Assembly: GCA_019915135.1 (NCBI GenBank)
Contig: JAHLMK010000004.1
Span: 868,001-932,000, forward strand
DNA from: Strobilurus pachycystidiatus
Taxonomy: Eukaryota; Basidiomycota; Agaricomycetes; Agaricales; Physalacriaceae
Direction: 5' to 3'
Length of the DNA: 64,000 nucleotides
The notes under the pieces were generated by a model, which saw only the letters and a list, made by a program, of their open reading frames with translations, did not search any database and was not told the DNA's origin. The translations under genes and the position numbers were made by a program. Shown here in pieces: positions 30,529-40,929 of the stretch. Positions within the stretch are counted from its first letter, which is position 1, and the number at the start of each line of letters is the position of its first letter.

Positions 30529-32181
30529 GTGTTGATCCTTGAAAGGTCACCAGAAGGAAACATCGAAGTAAAGCAAAGTTGGATACCTGGTGATAACAGG
30601 GAGACCTTCGGGGAAGGGGACTTAACGTCCTTATACATGAAGAAGTCACCCAATAGGGTTCATCAGGCAGCCAAACGGCTAAGGAAACAACACGCCTTTA
30701 TGCATGCATCGATGCATCAAGCATCGACACATATGACTGTCCCAAAACATATGGTGACACCTACGGGACTATTAAAGGTCCCAACCAAGACTCAAGGCTT
30801 TCGCAAGGTATTCAATATCAACCAGATTGCGGAAGACCAAGAAGAACTTAAGTCCTACGCTACTGCGACTTTGAACCTCTTTTATGGGGTACCAAAGGAG
30901 CTAGAACAAGTCTTTACGGGCTTGTCGGTAACCTTACCAAAGGATTACATGGCGGAGGCCCAACAGGAGTTCCTAAGGTTGGAAAGTCAGATCCCTAAGA
31001 GGGGTGTATTCGTAGGAAAGAAGTACAAGCCAGTGGCCTTGAAAACCAAAGCTCACCTTGGAACCTTACCTGAAGAATTCAGGATCAAGCGCCACATTCA
31101 TGGAGACCCACTAGCTGGGATGCCGGAATTAGTACCTGATCCACCACCCTTCGTACCCACAGGTAGGTATACTGCCGAAAGGAGGGAACAGATACAAGCC
31201 GACCACGTCGGGGACTTCCTGACGGATGCAGAAAGACGGATTATAGACTCCATCTTCTGTAACCAGAACGAAGGCTTTGCCTGGGAAGAATCTGAGAAAG
31301 GACACTTCAAACCAGAGTTCTTTCCACCAGTGGATATCCCGGTAATACCGCACACACCTTGGGTGTTAAGGAATATACCAATTCCACCAGGAATCTATGA
31401 CGAAGTCTGTAAGATTATCAAACACAAACTAGACTCGGGCGTGTATGAGCCTTCGAACTCCTCATACCGCTCCAGGTGGTTCTGTGTTGTGAAGAAGGAT
31501 GGAAAGAAACTTCGCCTAGTGCACAGTCTGGAACCACTCAATGCGGTGACCATTGCGCACTCAGGGTTACCTCCAGCCACGGAGGAACTAGCGGAGTCCT
31601 TTGCAGGACGAAGTTGTGGAGGGACCTTGGACCTGTTCGTTGGATATGACGAACGGCTCCTTGCCACCGCGTCTCGCGATATGACCACCTTCTCAACACC
31701 TTACGGAGCGTTAAGGTTAAAGACCTTGCCAATGGGCTGGACTAATTCAGTACCTATCTTTCATGACGATGTTACAACGATTCTCAAGGATGAAATACCA
31801 GCCTTCACCAGACCTTATATCGACGATGTGCCCGTCCGCGGGCCCGCCACGCGATATGAACAAGCTGATGGTACCTACGAAACGCTTCCAGGTCATCCTG
31901 AAGTAAGGCGTTTCGTTTGGGAACACCTTGTGAACATGAACAGAATCATACAACGAATGAAACATGCCGGAGGGACCTTTTCTGGTCACAAGGCTATCAT
32001 TTGTGCAGAAGAAATTGTGGTAGTGGGACATGTCTGTACCTACGAAGGTAGGAAGCCAGCCGAAGATCGTGTTAAGGTGATCTCGGATTGGCCCCCTTGT
32101 AAAGCGCTCACGGAAGTCCGTTCATTCTTAGGAACAGCTGGAATCTTCAGAGCATTCGTAAAGGACTACTCTAAGAAGTAG
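30529..32181 (+). CDS. pol: pol, part 2: reverse transcriptase
   Basis: The frame is open from at least 30481, so there is no natural start. It contains the basidiomycete gypsy linker GVFVGKKYKPVALK and LPEEFRIKRHIHGDPL, then RT motifs: PHTPWVLRNIPIPPG, YEPSNSSYRSRWFCVVKKDG, LRLVHSLEPLNAVTI, LKTLPMGWTNSVPIFHDDV, and the catalytic box YIDDVPVRGP. It reaches the thumb/connection FLGTAGIFRAFVKDYSKK, where the MITE cuts the frame at 32179. Confidence 0.82.
   Translation: MLILERSPEGNIEVKQSWIPGDNRETFGEGDLTSLYMKKSPNRVHQAAKRLRKQHAFMHASMHQASTHMTVPKHMVTPTGLLKVPTKTQGFRKVFNINQIAEDQEELKSYATATLNLFYGVPKELEQVFTGLSVTLPKDYMAEAQQEFLRLESQIPKRGVFVGKKYKPVALKTKAHLGTLPEEFRIKRHIHGDPLAGMPELVPDPPPFVPTGRYTAERREQIQADHVGDFLTDAERRIIDSIFCNQNEGFAWEESEKGHFKPEFFPPVDIPVIPHTPWVLRNIPIPPGIYDEVCKIIKHKLDSGVYEPSNSSYRSRWFCVVKKDGKKLRLVHSLEPLNAVTIAHSGLPPATEELAESFAGRSCGGTLDLFVGYDERLLATASRDMTTFSTPYGALRLKTLPMGWTNSVPIFHDDVTTILKDEIPAFTRPYIDDVPVRGPATRYEQADGTYETLPGHPEVRRFVWEHLVNMNRIIQRMKHAGGTFSGHKAIICAEEIVVVGHVCTYEGRKPAEDRVKVISDWPPCKALTEVRSFLGTAGIFRAFVKDYSKK
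32171..32178. repeat. 8-bp target duplication of the MITE, left (CTAAGAAG)
   Basis: CTAAGAAG at 32171-32178 recurs at 32641-32648, directly flanking the inserted segment. Confidence 0.85.
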
Positions 32182-32640
32182 ACATGACCACGAATAAGGA
32201 GTAAAGGAGAATATTCATGAATATATTCCTAATCTTATTCATGAATATGAATATGATGAATATATTATATTCGTGAATAAGAATAAGTTGACGAATATAG
32301 AATATGAACCTTCAAGTTCACATAATCCTCAACTCATTCATGAGTGTCTGACAATACTGAATTCTCAGTACTGAAGACAAGTTTATGATAAATTTAGATG
32401 CTGTTTGAATGATTTATAGTTCATTCAATAACTTTAACTGTGATTTTGAGTGACATTGAGATGATTATACTTGTATATTCGTGAATATTCATGAATAAAA
32501 GCAAAATATTCGCAGTGAAGATTAAGTTGACGAATAAGATTAAGAGTATATTCATGAATAACAATTATGACCCTTGGAGGGGGGATTATTCGTGTGCATG
32601 AATAAGAATATACTCGAATATATATTCGTGGACATCTCTA
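32179..32640. mobile_element. hAT-type MITE inserted in pol (462 bp)
   Basis: Ends TAGACATGACCACGAATA and the complement of TAGAGATGTCCACGAATA form 18-bp inverted repeats with two mismatches. CTAAGAAG is duplicated on both sides. The interior is AT-rich, full of ATTCATGAATAT palindromes, and has no coding capacity. The pol frames on the two sides agree exactly if one copy of the duplication plus the insert is ignored. The 8-bp duplication and TAGA-type ends point to hAT transposase as the mover. Confidence 0.88.
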
Positions 32641-32648
32641 CTAAGAAG

Positions 32649-34844
32649 GCGTTACCTTTGACCAGGTTAACCAAAGACATTACCAAGTTCAGATGGACAG
32701 ACGAGGAGCAGGAAAGTATGGATACCTTAAAGGAAGCTATACGAACTTGTCCGATGCTGAAACCACTGAATTATGAATGGTCCACGCCAATCACGCTGTC
32801 GGTAGACACCTCTTACCAGGCAGTAGGTTTCTATCTGTCCCAGGTAGATCCCAAGGACCCTAAGAAACGATACTTTGCCAAGTTTATGTCTCTGACATTG
32901 AACGAAAGAGAGGCAAGGTACTCGCAAGCCAAGCGAGAACTATTCGGGCTCTTCAGAGCTCTGTCCGCGTGCAAGTACTACCTTCTAGGGTGTAGAAAAC
33001 TAGAAATTGAAGTGGATGCAAAATACATCAAGGGCATGTTATCCAACGTGGACTCCTTAGCGAACGCAAACCTGCAAAGGTGGGCTGAGGAGATCTTGAT
33101 GTATCACTTCACGCTTGTACACGTACCAGGAAAGGTTCATGGCCCGGATGGTTTAAGTCGCCGTCCAGCCTCAGAGCATGATGTAGTAGTACCCAGACCT
33201 CACATAAACATAGAGGATGACGAGGTCAATACCTTTGAGTACCAGGAGCCTAAAGGTCTGCCTATAAAGGAGCAGCCGTTAGACTTTGACACTTTCAGGA
33301 ATGACATCGACAGTAGGGGAGGCTATGTCCAGGAAATAGTACGGAGTCCTTTACCAGACCATATAAAGGTTTCTAAAGCGGTAAGGACTTCGGGACTAGT
33401 CAATGTTAAGGATATCGAAGGTTGGATGCATATCACGGAGTTCCCGGAGCTCAATAAGAGCAAAAGGGAGCGTTTGTGGGAGACCTATTTGCCCAAACTT
33501 CAACCTTACTTACAATCGGAAGATGTACTTGAGGACGAAGACTTGGAGAAATGGAGCAAAGACTTCTTTGTCCAGCATGAAAGGTTATACCGAAACCATT
33601 CGGACTCCCACCCCCGTCGAGTGCTACTTCCAAATGAACGAATCCCGGTTTGTAAAGCTCTACACGACCGGGCAGGACATAAAGGACAATATTCCGTGTT
33701 ACAACTCATCATGAAGCGATTCTGGTGGCCAGGTATGGAGGTCGACATACGATGGTATGTAAGGACTTGCGTACTATGCCAGAAACGCCAGAAACGTAAC
33801 ATAAAGGTTGCACCAACAATTACTTCGACTCCAGGTATCTACGAAAGGGCTTATATAGACACCTTCCGGATGCCTAAGGCAGGAGAGGAATCTATTCGAA
33901 AGAAACGACCTTCAAAATGGGCCGGCTTCAATGCTGTGACCGTCGCAAGGTGTGGATTAACAAGTTGGCCAGAGGCAAGGGCTCTCAAGGAAGAGACCGC
34001 CGAGTCGCTGGGAGAATGGATCTTCGAGGACATTCTATGCAGGTGGGGTTGTATCAAGGAAATTGTAACCGACAATGGGCCAGCAATCAAGAAGGCTTTA
34101 GTACATATTGAACAGAAATATGGTATTACAGGTATCTTGATCACGGCGTACAATAAGCAAGCCAACGGAAAGGTTGAACGAGGACACTGGGATATCCGTC
34201 AATCTCTCTTCAAGGTATGCAGGGGTAAACCCGAGCAATGGCCAGAGTTCCTACATGAGGTCCTTTGGGCAGAGCGCATTACCATAAAGAGGAGTCTAGG
34301 TACTTCAGCGTTCCAGGCAGTAACCGGTTGTGAACCAATCATGCCAATGGACCTGGAGGAATTGACTTGGCTGGTCGAAGCACCAGGCCGACTGGTCTCC
34401 CATTCGGACCTTATTGCCTTCCGAGCTAGGCAGCTCATCAAGCACAAAGAAGATACTGTCAAGCTAAGGTCAAAGGTCCTTCTAAATAAACAGAAGGCCG
34501 CGGCGAAGTTCCTAGAGGATTTCCAGAACAGTATCCCTCGCTACAAATTCAAAACTGGTGAACTAGTACTAGTAAGAAACACTAGGATCGAATCAGAAAT
34601 GAATGCGAAGTTCAAGGAAAGGTTTATGGGACCTTACGCGGTAGTAACAAGGACCTCGGCAGGAAACTATGTGGTCTGCGAGTTGGACGGGACGATCTAC
34701 AAAGACAAGATAGCTCAGTTCCGTGTAATACCTTTTGTATCGCGACGAGATCCTATAGACCTTGGGAAACAGTTTTTTGATCGGCTACACTTCATAAGTA
34801 AACCGATCACGAAGACCTTAGATGTCCTTGCTAAAACTACGTGA
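32649..34844 (+). CDS. pol: pol, part 3: RNase H and integrase
   Basis: The genuine coding begins right after the MITE (ALPLTRLTKDITKFRW). RNase H residues are visible in SVDTSYQAVGFYLS (D), YSQAKRELFGLF (E) and KLEIEVDAKYIKGML (D). The integrase has the HHCC finger in LHDRAGHKGQYSVLQ and CVLCQK. The DDE core is AYIDTFRMP, IVTDNGPAIKK and KQANGKVERGHWD, and a GPY/F-type MGPYAVV follows. No chromodomain is seen after it. This open frame is preceded in-frame by MITE sequence, so it has no natural start of its own here. Confidence 0.85.
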   Translation, partial: ALPLTRLTKDITKFRWTDEEQESMDTLKEAIRTCPMLKPLNYEWSTPITLSVDTSYQAVGFYLSQVDPKDPKKRYFAKFMSLTLNEREARYSQAKRELFGLFRALSACKYYLLGCRKLEIEVDAKYIKGMLSNVDSLANANLQRWAEEILMYHFTLVHVPGKVHGPDGLSRRPASEHDVVVPRPHINIEDDEVNTFEYQEPKGLPIKEQPLDFDTFRNDIDSRGGYVQEIVRSPLPDHIKVSKAVRTSGLVNVKDIEGWMHITEFPELNKSKRERLWETYLPKLQPYLQSEDVLEDEDLEKWSKDFFVQHERLYRNHSDSHPRRVLLPNERIPVCKALHDRAGHKGQYSVLQLIMKRFWWPGMEVDIRWYVRTCVLCQKRQKRNIKVAPTITSTPGIYERAYIDTFRMPKAGEESIRKKRPSKWAGFNAVTVARCGLTSWPEARALKEETAESLGEWIFEDILCRWGCIKEIVTDNGPAIKKALVHIEQKYGITGILITAYNKQANGKVERGHWDIRQSLFKVCRGKPEQWPEFLHEVLWAERITIKRSLGTSAFQAVTGCEPIMPMDLEELTWLVEAPGRLVSHSDLIAFRARQLIKHKEDTVKLRSKVLLNKQKAAAKFLEDFQNSIPRYKFKTGELVLVRNTRIESEMNAKFKERFMGPYAVVTRTSAGNYVVCELDGTIYKDKIAQFRVIPFVSRRDPIDLGKQFFDRLHFISKPITKTLDVLAKTT

Positions 34845-35183
34845 CCTTGAGTACCCAGAAATGAACCAAAGGTTCTAAGAAAGCCAAGGTACCATACCAG
34901 ATGACGGGGACGTCATCAGAAAAGTAAAGAGAGAATAGAGGGACATCGGTCCATTTATTCAAAGACTATAAAAATTTTATTTAAGACTTATTCCGTGCCT
35001 AGCTGGCTACAAAGGTAGCTAAGGTAGCATTGAACTAAGGACAGAATAAGGAAGCAAGACAAGGCACGAGGCATCAGGGAAGTGGCGGGGTGCGAATAAA
35101 GAAAAGCTTAAAAATGATAAGCCCGTAGGCGATGTGGTAAGCGCAGAAAAGGAAGCACCACTCACCGAACAACCACCACGACC

Positions 35184-37296
35184 ATGCCCCCTCAAGAGAA
35201 CGACCCCACTGTGGACGCGAAGGTAAGTACCTGGCGCGATCACAGCGTAGAACGAGGCGGTGAACTTACTTACCAAAAGGAGCAGTCACCGCCGCCATCG
35301 CAGCCGCCGACGAAAGACAACCAGGAGCCTCCCGCAGCCCAGGAGGAGAAGGAAATGGAGGTACAAGGGCAGGAGCAGGTGCGTAGTAACGAAAAACGCG
35401 TTGAGAAACGGCGAAACTCACCACTGCCACCCCCTCTGCTAGCTCCCGTCCATTCCCTGCGAAGCCAGGCCGGACCACGTCAAAATGACGCGTCCCCTGT
35501 TCGACTACAGCGGTTTCTTGACGAACAGGACCGCGCCGCCCGAACTAGACGCAGGTATCAGCCTGCACCTGGCCGAGTCACTGTGCGCCAGTCCAGGAGC
35601 AACCCGAGATATCCTGCAGGAGGCCGGATACCAAGGATACCTCCAGAACGGTGTCTTTTGGCTAACATTCCAGGACGCGCTGAAGGCGAAACCAGCAAGC
35701 AAAGCCACTCCGCTCGAACGAGTCGAGACCGCGCTCAGCACGGCGTGGCGCACCACCTCCGCCTACAAAAAGCAGGTCCGCCCCACCCGCGCAACCACTT
35801 TCCTAAACAACGACCGCGTTGCCCCAGAGCTCGCGATCCGGCTCTCAGAAGACGACGCCCAGCGCTGTTTTCTGGAGTTGGACCATCTCTGGATGTTCGT
35901 GCATGACCAGGACCGCGCCAATCTGTTCTGGGGCGCCTTGATAGTGGAGATGCGCAAGCAGCGCGACGACCTCCCCATCCACAGGTCGTTCCTCAAGACG
36001 ATGGATAACCTCATCGAAAGCGCGATCGCCGAGCTGGGCATCGCAGACTACCAGCGCGACGAAACACCGAGTCTCGACAGCAAGGTCGACGACGAGGGCA
36101 CTCCGCGCCCCACCATGCAGCAACTGGCGCAGGAGGCGTCGCCCAGTCCCCACGACTCGCGAATCCCGTCACCAGCGCCCGCCTCGCACCACGAACCCAC
36201 GCCCGAGCCCGAGATGGAACCCCCCCAGCGTCGACCATACGTCGCGGCAGGGAAGGGTGGCCCCAAATCGGTTACCAAGTACGTCGCTCACCGTACCGTC
36301 GCACCTGTAATCTTTGCTAATGCCCCGGCCAGGCCGAAGGCCGTCGTCGTCAAAGTGGAACCGAAAGACAAGGACGTCGCCCCCACCCGAAAGACCTCGG
36401 TCGCGCGCGCCACCACCGGTGGAAGCCACAAGCGCAAGTTCGTCGAGGAGGAACCGGAGGAGGAGGACGAGTTGGAAGAAGACGCCGAAGCCAGCGACGA
36501 GGAGGAGGACGACTTCGTCCTCGATGTACGCGACAAGACCAACCCGCGTATTCCCCTCCACCGCGACGATGGCTTCTGCGTCCCGTGCATCAAGCAGAAG
36601 TTGGGTTGCACCTACTTCAGGATCCACGCCACGCCCGCGGAGAGGAACAACAGCTTCACCTGCGACCAGTGCAAGGAGAAGGACGGGCAGCACGGTCCGT
36701 GCTGGGTCGCATGGAGGCGAAGTCAGGTCCCCGAGCCATGGAAGGAGGTCGCGCTCAAGGTTCGCGCCCAGTTGCAGGCCGTGGCAAGGAGTAAGCCCGA
36801 TTCCCAGATCCGGGCCCGGCGCCACCAGGACTACTCCGACGCCGCGCAAGCTATCGCAAAAGAAGCGGACCAGCGGTGGAAGGAGGAGAAGCAGAGGAAG
36901 AAGGACGAGCCCCCGGCGAAGCGCCGTCGCGTCGAGAGCACGAAAGGAAAGAAGGGCAAGGCGAAGAAGGAGGAGACGTCGGACGAAGAGGGCACTGGCG
37001 ACTCCGACGTCGAGGAAATCCAAGCGCCCCGTACCCGCCTCCAGAAGGGAAAGGTCAGCGCCGCCCCGCCTCCCGCCTCCACCAAGTCCTCGAAGGGGGC
37101 CACCACCTCGATCAGCACGGCCCAGCAACAGGACAAGGGTGAAGGAGCCAGCCGTCAAGGCGCGTCGTCCTCCACCTCCGCTAGCCGTGTCAACCCCGCC
37201 GAGGACGTGGACAAAGTCCTGGCGTTGTACTTCTCCCTGAGTGAGAAGAGCCGCCGGAAGTTTAGGAAAGTCGCCGAGATCGCGGTGGGACGCTAG
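35184..37296 (+). CDS. Sense cargo gene of the retrotransposon: protein with a Zn2Cys6-like cysteine cluster
   Basis: Exons 35184..35222, 35280..35378 and 35443..37296 give 663 residues; both introns are phase 0 with GTAAGT and GTGCGT donors. The N-terminus is P/E/Q-rich. The core FDYSGFLTNRTAPPEL and helical HLWMFVHDQDRANLFWGAL are unknown. A long acidic stretch (EEEPEEEDELEEDAE) precedes a cysteine cluster C-x2-C-x6-C-x17-C-x2-C-x9-C at about residues 425-472. This resembles fungal Zn2Cys6 DNA-binding clusters but has a longer central loop. After that come basic nuclear-localisation-like runs (KRRR, KGKKGKAKK) and a C-terminal SEKSRRKFRKVAE. It is much more GC-rich than gag-pol, which suggests capture from a host gene. 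DNA binding is inference. Confidence 0.72.
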
Positions 37297-37684
37297 TAGC
37301 GTCCCGCCGTCATATCTTTTTTTTTATATACAAGAATACTAGTCACAGTGCCAAAAGGACACTCTCATATACGCATCGCCCGCCCCCGTTGTATTTTATA
37401 TAAAAATTTACAACTTCTTGAACTCAAAGAACCGTGTGAAAAACACTAAGGAAACAAGAACAAGGACCTTAGTTAAAACCTTAAGTCAAGGGGAGAGCCC
37501 AGGACTCTCCTTGATATACCAAGGGTCGCAAAGGTCAGAGGTTAGGGACCTTGGAAGTCAAAAAGGACCACAAGGAACTGCGTTTACGAGTAAGGTAATA
37601 CAGGCAAAAGCAATGTGACTATAAGGAACATTCGTAAGGAAGAAAAGAAAGGCGACCTTTAGGTCAAAAGAAGTCAACTAAGGA
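37297..37684. other. Spacer between convergent cargo genes
   Basis: Contains T-runs and TATATA (37317-37330 and 37390-37410) suited to 3' end formation of the sense cargo gene, then AAGG-rich sequence. One 66-codon open frame is present, without recognisable features. Confidence 0.5.
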
Positions 37685-38848
37685 CTAAGCAAAACGACTC
37701 CAATCAGGAGGGACCGCAAGGTTCGCGAGGCGCGCATAGAAAGGTCCTGCGTGGCGAAGGTCGATTGCTAACATACTAGCAGCAAGGAGTTCGTAGTCTA
37801 CTTCGGTGGCCTCCGACCAGTCGATGAGCCAGAGTAGTGGATCGATGATAGGCAGCGACTGGTTGGGGCGCTGGAAACACAGAAGTTACAAACGGACCTC
37901 AAACTACGAAGTTGTTCACGGACCCGATTGGCGGGAAGGTCAATCTCAGGGATCAACCGACGCATATTGGGAGGTCTATCCAACGCGTAGACGTCGTCCC
38001 AGCCATAAAGAGCAGAGTTCTGACGCTGGAACTCTGGCCACCACTTCATAACCGTGACAAGGTCGGCAGGAAGGTCCCCATACTGGACAGGAAGGACCTT
38101 CAGGTCGTCAGACCCGATGTAAAGCGAGCGAAGGAGTGTGGAAAAGCCAGAGTAACCACCAAAGTGGGCCTCGACCTACGTCTAAGGTCAGCGCCGACCA
38201 CAAGACATGAAAGGAAAAGACCAGGTTTAACTCACCATGAAAGGTCCGATGAACTCTTGGGTAAACCAAGGGTGACTCGCAAGGATGTCCATGTTAAGGT
38301 CCCCCAGGTGGAAGCGGGCGCCTTCACCGTCAAGGGTATTGCCTTTGGCGAACCAAGCTTTGCAAAGTTCGACGGCGGTGTAGTACAAAGGAAAGAAGTG
38401 CGCCTTGAAGCCGTGAGGAATGGCCCCGTTCTGGAAGTGAAAAGCGGGTTCCCAGATATAACGAAAGCGGACCTAAGGACCATCCGTTAGTCAAGAAAGG
38501 TGTCGAGGCGAAGTCAACTAGACCTACCAGGACGTGCAAAAGGTAGCGCAAGGTTGGAACGTCTAGAGGTTCGTCGCGACCAAAGGCATGAACCGGAGGC
38601 TTGAGCTGGGGAAGGAGGCGAGTGTCGTCCTCCGTAGCTAAGGTCCCATCCGGATGACGGACTACCGCAACGAAGTAGCGTGTATAGTTGTACATCTCCA
38701 TGGCGCAGCTCAGCGCAAGGTCCGCTGTGACTAAGTCATGTTGAAAGGAGGTCAAAGGCGAGCGAAGTCGAACGCCTTGAATGCGGGTATCTGAAAAGGA
38801 AGGCAGGACGGGCGCGGGCATGATCAAAGATGAGATTCCTGTCGCCAC
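37685..38848 (-). CDS. Antisense cargo gene A of the retrotransposon: orphan 331-residue protein
   Basis: Four exons: 38848..38528, 38472..38236, 38175..37924 and 37870..37685. All three introns are phase 0 and 53-60 bases long, and each splice shifts out of frames that would otherwise stop. Examples are LLHVL to VRFRYIWEPAFHFQ, and EFIGPFM to VEAHFGGYSGFSTL. Other landmarks are YFVAVVRHPDGTLATEDD, FKAHFFPLYYTAVELCK, YGWDDVYALDRPP and LLWLIDWSEATEVDY. Aromatic-rich, globular, no signal peptide or clear membrane span, no domain I recognise. Intron 3 uses a GTCCGT donor, which is unusual. The gene is antisense to gag-pol. Its intact frame over four exons argues that it is maintained by selection. 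Confidence 0.72.
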
Positions 38849-39196
38849 GACCGACTTAAAAGAAAACCTCCGCCAGTCAAGAAGGTCCGAACACGCCGAT
38901 AAAAGGACAAAGTTTAGGCGCCACCAATCTAAAGGTAGGTACGATCGGCGATAGCCGATCGAACTAAGTTCGATCTTAGGCCTACCAGGAGGCGGTCAGG
39001 AAACTTTGAGGGTTCAAATCGAAAGGAGTTGGATTATGCACCAACTGGGCCTAGAGTAGTCTAAGGAAACAAAGTGACTACCGCTCCTACAAGTAGAGAA
39101 GAAATCCGAAACCAGTATAAAGACGAAGTAGAGAAAAACTATGAGTAGTACTGGTTAAGACTTGGCGAAAGCTAAGCTAAAGAAGGACCTTGTAGT
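38849..39196. other. Spacer between the two antisense cargo genes
   Basis: About 350 bases holding the upstream region of cargo gene A and the 3' end of cargo gene B. A GATCGGCGATAGCCGATC-type inverted repeat lies near 38944-38961. No exon seen. Confidence 0.5.
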
Positions 39197-40731
39197 CTAC
39201 TGAGCCTGGTCTATCGCGTCTAAGGCCGAGATATAAAGGTCGCGAGTCGACTGCAAGACTTGGATACGACCCCAAATCTCGTTGAAGGTCGAGATAATGT
39301 CGTGCCGGTACTGGCGTTCCAAAATGACCAAGTTGGGCGAGATGTTGGGATCGTCAAGACCAGACAACCTTGACATACGCTTGTGGACTTGGGCCAAGGC
39401 AGCAGACAGACCATTGATGTACTGGTTCGCTAAGGGGAAGTAACCAGGAATCAACAAGGCAAACCAAGGAGCGAGGAAGAAGCACCTTACCGCCTTCAAG
39501 TTGTTTAAGAACGACGGGTTCGACCCCAAAGGTCGAAGGCCGGGCCGCCTTTACAACCCGGCGAGCGTTCTCATCGTTAAGCTTACGCTTAGGAGGAGCT
39601 TCTTGACCATTGATCGCGCCCAAGGTTTGAAGGGCTTTCTGGTAAACACGGGCGTTAATGTCCATACCGGGAAGAGCTGCGAAAGGAAGGTAACGGACGG
39701 AAGATGACTATTAAAGAAGTCATAAGGACGTCCGGGACAAACATAGGATTCAAAGGAACGTACCGCTTCGGCTTCCTTTGACAAGGAATTGGCGAGTTGG
39801 AGCTGGCGAAAGGCTTCAATAAAGGAAGATGAGACTGGCAAAGAAATTGAGCGCACAGTATCACCGACGACGACAACGGAGTCCTCACCGTCGCTCTCGC
39901 CAGCTGCCACATCGTCAGCCCAATTAAAGTACTCCGGACGAAAGAAGCGCGCACAAGAGTCGGGATCCATCGCGACGTCGCCGTCTCCCGCCTCGGCTCG
40001 TTTCTCCATGGCCTCGGTAACGGCCTCGGGCGATTTCTTTGTCTTCTAAGCGAAGACATCCAAAGGTTACAGTAGGAAACCGACGAGTAACGAACGGACA
40101 TACCTTGCCTTTCTCAAGCTTGTCCGGCTTGAAATAAGCGTTATCCGGATGCATAGGGTGACCCGGGGACAGGCCAGGGAAGTGGGCGTTAGACGCCTTC
40201 TTGCAGCTGCTCACCAAAGGTTGGAGGATATGAGCGATGTGGTGCGTCGGCGTCTGAGGGTGAATCCCCAGCAGGTGTACCAGCATCCCTACATAGAGGC
40301 GAAGGTTGAAAAAGAACACCGCCATGTCCGTCGACACCTTGGAACCATTCGGAAAGGTGCGAAGGTCATGGGCGACGGCCTAAAGAAAACAAGGACAGGA
40401 TGAAGTCAGGATCAGGAAAAGAACACAGCGAAGGAGTACACACAAGGACTCTCTCCATGATCTTGTCAACATAGCCGGTGATCTCCAGTGCCACGTCGGG
40501 ATTCGAACACGCCTTCTTGAGGTCCAGACGATGGACCTTGGGAATGATGAGCGTAAGATGCATGCCGAGGTACATAAGGAAGTCGGGTGTGTTGGCTGGA
40601 GGGTCGTAGTCGAGCGCATAAGCGACAAGACCAGCACCAAGGTCGCGCGTAGTGATCAGGTCCTTTGCGGACGGAACGTGCGGCGTTGTGGGAAGCAGTT
40701 TTGCGATGGGGGTCCAAGTTTTGGGAGCCAT
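39197..40731 (-). CDS. Antisense cargo gene B of the retrotransposon: orphan 432-residue protein
   Basis: Five exons: 40731..40444, 40379..40104, 40045..39730, 39676..39491 and 39429..39197. Splicing gives a continuous frame: MERVL to AVAHDLRTFPNG, KLEKGK to KTKKSPEAVTEA, then into LPGMDINARVYQKALQTLG, and LEG to ANQYINGLSAALAQ, ending DLYISALDAIDQAQ. Intron 3 needs a weak GTCCTT donor; the others are GTGTGT, GTATGT and GTAAGG. Contents include an acidic central stretch (DGDVAMDPDS, GESDGEDSVVVV) and helical ends that may form coiled coils. No known domain. It begins 198 bases from the 3' LTR, so its promoter lies against the polypurine tract and LTR. Confidence 0.7.
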
Positions 40732-40918
40732 GATAGGATAAAGGCAGGAATGAAAGGTCTGAGGACAAGTCCCAGAACCTTTTATAACGGAACGAAGTTA
40801 GGCAAAAGAGGGTCCATCGGGCGATAGAAACCAAAAGGGGACTTCGTCACGGCGGCCTGGTACCCAGGATAAAGGTTCTGAACCACCAAGGACTATGTCG
40901 CGGACGACATTTCATAAG

Positions 40919-40929
40919 TCAAGGGGAGA
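40919..40929 (+). other. Polypurine tract before the 3' LTR
   Basis: Purine-rich AAGGGGAGA abuts the TG of the 3' LTR, as expected for the plus-strand primer of reverse transcription. Confidence 0.7.

Noticed and set aside
32574..32640. Start of an RNase H/integrase gene at 32574
   Set aside because: Those codons lie within the MITE; genuine pol coding begins after the duplicated CTAAGAAG.
34600..34844. Chromodomain at the integrase C-terminus (chromovirus)
   Set aside because: After the GPY/F-type motif only about 60 residues follow, without the aromatic chromodomain pattern.
36169..37158. Long minus-strand open frame (329 codons) across the sense cargo gene
   Set aside because: It is the shadow of a GC-rich, K/E/R-rich coding frame on the other strand; composition is leucine/valine/glycine-rich without domain or start context.
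36314..37240. Plus-strand frame rich in R, S and P overlapping the sense cargo gene
   Set aside because: Alternate frame of the same GC-rich exon; low-complexity and without splice support, whereas the chosen frame has the cysteine cluster and phase-0 introns.
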